Positions 58,835-60,706 of a stretch of 60,706 nt of DNA are shown in pieces (within the stretch, counting starts at the first letter, position 1; every line of letters starts with the position of its first letter). A program made the translations under genes and the position numbers. This stretch comes from Planctomycetota bacterium. GTDB lineage: Bacteria; Planctomycetota; Planctomycetia; Gemmatales; Gemmataceae. The stretch lies in assembly GCA_016872605.1 (NCBI GenBank), contig VGZI01000015.1, forward strand, positions 1 through 60,706. Direction: 5' to 3'. The notes under the pieces are model-generated. The model was not told the DNA's origin. It saw nothing but the letters and a program-made list of their open reading frames with translations, and ran no database searches.

Positions 58835-60481
58835 ATGATTCGAATTCTGCATTGTGCGTTAGCCCTGATGCTGGTTGCTCACGCCGCCATCGAGTCGGCA
58901 GTCGAACCGTTCGCAACAAAAAGCGACGCTACCAAAGACGCCCAGGCGTCCGCTCCGAACCAAGACCTGGCCGCACGCTGGCCGATGGTGAAGGAACCTC
59001 GTGAGGTTCCGGCGAAGGACGTGCCGAAGTTGGGCAAGGGCGATTTCTCGTTCGCGCTGTGGGTGAAGGTCAATGACAAACTGAATCACCCGACAGGCGA
59101 CTTGCTGAGCCGTTACGACCCGAAGACGCGCCGCGGGTATCACCTCACACTCAAGAGCAGTCCCGGCGTGACCTCAAACCAACCCAACGACCGGCACCTG
59201 CAGTTCGGCATCGACGATAACCGCGAGACGGAATGGCGCGATTGTGGCCGACCCGGTAACGCACTGTTCGCGTTCTCGATGGCGGTGCACGGAGGTTCGC
59301 TGTACGCGGGCACCTGCGAACCGGGCAAGGACGAGACCGGCCGCGTCTACCGCTACGCGGGCGACAAGAAGTGGATCGACTGCGGGGCGCCAGACAAGTC
59401 GAACTCGGTCACCGCGATGGCGGAGTATCAAGGTAAACTCTACGTTGGCACTGGCAAGTACCGCGTGGCGGGTTCGAGCTTGAAGGAGTCGGAGAACCTC
59501 ACACTCGGCGGCAAGGTGTTCCGCTATGAAGGCGGCACGCGCTGGACCGATTGCGGCCAGTTGCCCCAGGCCGAAGCTGTCGGTGGGATGGTCGTGTTTC
59601 GCGGGCAACTCTATGCTTCGTCGCTTTACAAGCCGGCTGGGTTTTTCCGCTACGAGGGCGACAAGAAGTGGGCCTCGCTCGCGGTGCCACTTGGGACCGA
59701 CCCGAAGACCAAAGAGAAAGGGCCGCGCCGCGTCGTGCCCCTGACGATCCACGAAGGGCACATCTACGCCGGAAGCTACGACGGCGGCCACGTTTATCGG
59801 TTCGACGACAAGACCTGGACCGATTGCGGGCGACTCGGCGACAATACGCAAACCTATTCCTTCGCCCAATACCATGGGCGGCTGTATGTCGGCACCTGGC
59901 CGAGCGGGCGGGTGTATCGCTTCGACGGCATCGGTAAATGGGCCGATGTCGGCCGACTCGGCGAAGAGTTGGAGGTGATGGGAATGGCAGTGCACAACGG
60001 GCGTTTCATCGCCGGCACGTTGCCGCTGGGCGAGGTGTACAGCTACGAGCCAGAGACGACCTGGAAGAAGCTCGCCCGGCTCGACCACACGCCGGACGTT
60101 AAGTACCGCCGCGTGTGGACGATGGCCGAACACGACGGTCAATTGTTCGCCAGTACTCTCCCCTCGGGGAAAGTCTTCGCGTATTCTGCCGGGCAACAAG
60201 CGATGTGGGGGCATTCACTTTCACCGGGGTGGCATCACGTCGCTGCCATCAAGTCCGCGAACCTGCTGACGCTCTTCGTGGACGGCGAACGCGTCGCCCA
60301 GACTCCGCCGTTCGATGCCAGGAGCTACCAGGTCGATACGAACCAGCCGTTGCGCCTGGGCACAGGCACGAACGGCCCGCTCAACGGCACGCTGGCTGAT
60401 GTGCGCATCTACCGCAGGGCGCTGGGACGCGAGGAGATCGAGGCCCTGGCAAAAGACAAGGCCAAATTACCGAACGAGTAA
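58835..60481 (+). CDS. Secreted LamG protein with a beta-propeller inserted in the LamG fold
   Basis: A 548-residue secreted protein with signal peptide (about 1-20, LMLVAHAAIE). The N-terminal half of a LamG/concanavalin-like domain (about 65-130: GDFSFALWVKVNDKLNHPTG, GYHLTLKSSPGVTSNQPNDR, HLQFGIDD) runs into a six-bladed propeller (about 130-460) with repeated units such as SMAVHGGSLYAGTCEPGKDE, GRVYRY, MVVFRGQLYASSLYKPAGFF, TIHEGHIYAGSYDGGHVYRF, AVHNGRFIAGTLPLGEVYSY. The C-terminal half of LamG returns (about 460-540): GWHHVAAIKSANLLTLFVDG and TLADVRIYRRALGREEIEAL. This fits an inserted propeller. A surface polysaccharide-binding role is likely. The start at 58835 has TTGGAG upstream. Confidence 0.8.
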   Translation: MIRILHCALALMLVAHAAIESAVEPFATKSDATKDAQASAPNQDLAARWPMVKEPREVPAKDVPKLGKGDFSFALWVKVNDKLNHPTGDLLSRYDPKTRRGYHLTLKSSPGVTSNQPNDRHLQFGIDDNRETEWRDCGRPGNALFAFSMAVHGGSLYAGTCEPGKDETGRVYRYAGDKKWIDCGAPDKSNSVTAMAEYQGKLYVGTGKYRVAGSSLKESENLTLGGKVFRYEGGTRWTDCGQLPQAEAVGGMVVFRGQLYASSLYKPAGFFRYEGDKKWASLAVPLGTDPKTKEKGPRRVVPLTIHEGHIYAGSYDGGHVYRFDDKTWTDCGRLGDNTQTYSFAQYHGRLYVGTWPSGRVYRFDGIGKWADVGRLGEELEVMGMAVHNGRFIAGTLPLGEVYSYEPETTWKKLARLDHTPDVKYRRVWTMAEHDGQLFASTLPSGKVFAYSAGQQAMWGHSLSPGWHHVAAIKSANLLTLFVDGERVAQTPPFDARSYQVDTNQPLRLGTGTNGPLNGTLADVRIYRRALGREEIEALAKDKAKLPNE

Positions 60482-60492
60482 AGGATGCCGAC

Positions 60493-60706
60493 ATGAAATC
60501 CGGCCACTACGCTGCCCTGACGCTTGTCGTGATTCTCGGAATCGTCGGACTGTTTTGGCTTGTTCGTCGCGGCACGGAAACGAACCAGAACCCTCTGGCG
60601 CAACCAAAGGTTGATTTCGCTCGCGGGTTAATCGGCTACTGGAAATTGGCCGGCGATTGCCGAGATCATTCGGGGCATGGGCATCACGGAACGAACCACG
60701 GCGTGG
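60493..60706 (+). CDS. LamG-domain membrane-anchored protein, partial
   Basis: The ATG at 60493, 12 bp after the previous stop, begins a 71-residue incomplete frame: a signal anchor (ALTLVVILGIVGLFWLV) followed by the first LamG strands (GLIGYWKLAGDCRDHSGHGH). It continues beyond the window. It is adjacent to and codirectional with the LamG-propeller gene, so an operon is likely. Confidence 0.7.
   Translation, partial: MKSGHYAALTLVVILGIVGLFWLVRRGTETNQNPLAQPKVDFARGLIGYWKLAGDCRDHSGHGHHGTNHGV

Overview
The window looks like a chromosomal segment of a planctomycete, probably from the Gemmataceae/Gemmatales side. This rests on gene families rather than a phylogenetic marker: two DUF1559 proteins with pilin-like leaders, two complete DUF1501 proteins and one fragment, a PVC-type membrane-bound dehydrogenase with cytochrome c, a cytochrome/Cu-monooxygenase-like protein beside a redoxin, a DUF1571 lipoprotein, a short GYF_2/zinc-ribbon gene set, eight secreted sulfatases, a Gfo/Idh/MocA oxidoreductase with a Tat signal, and LamG and DUF1080 proteins. 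The DNA is GC-rich, with many weak Shine-Dalgarno sites and some GTG starts.

Layout. 1-6.6 kb is a decayed zone: the 3' part of a tRNA-Cys, an antisense tyrosine-recombinase remnant running through it, fragments of PQQ-propeller, IS110, TPR and Ser/Thr kinase genes, a transposase remnant, and a few intact small genes (zinc-ribbon/GYF protein, lipoprotein, DUF1559). 6.6-20.0 kb holds a NIPSNAP protein and eight consecutive S1-type sulfatases, five leftward and three rightward from a divergent centre near 15.4 kb. 20.0-21.3 kb is a mosaic of gene fragments (DUF1501, ECF sigma, agarase-like). 21.3-26.6 kb has an agarase-like glycosidase, an NHL-propeller protein, a redoxin and a cytochrome/monooxygenase-like protein. 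26.7-27.6 kb contains hairpin repeats and two truncated genes. 27.6-30.4 kb is a sugar-isomerase-type pair (xylose-isomerase-like TIM barrel and phosphomannose-isomerase-like cupin) split by an S23-type four-helix-bundle gene lying inside inverted repeat arms.

30.7-44 kb is more housekeeping in character: receiver-like protein, DUF1501, DUF1571, FHA-GAF histidine kinase, HAD phosphatase, class IV aminotransferase, glmS with an alternative GlmU-type enzyme, pdxJ and a WD40 protein. 43.7-51.6 kb has DUF1501, a 1010-residue c-type dehydrogenase, fructose-1,6-bisphosphatase and a TPP enzyme. 51.8-60.7 kb has two tandem Tudor/Agenet-like membrane proteins, DUF1559, a broken BamA-like gene, a Gfo/Idh oxidoreductase, an FGE-fold protein, a LamG protein with a propeller inserted in it, and a LamG protein running off the right edge.

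Functional reading. The sulfatases, agarase-like glycosidase, NHL and LamG proteins suggest periplasmic or surface breakdown of sulfated polysaccharides. The FGE-fold protein appears to lack the catalytic cysteines, so a sulfatase-maturing enzyme is probably elsewhere. glmS plus the GlmU-like gene form a UDP-GlcNAc supply pair.

The most unusual layer is the repeats. Several families of hairpin or short dispersed repeats fill the intergenic spaces, and many coincide with truncated genes. One pair of repeat arms encloses the S23-type gene, suggesting a small mobile unit (gene plus inverted arms) with solo hairpins as relatives. An 81-bp GGAAGGAAGG repeat lies exactly at two gene breakpoints.
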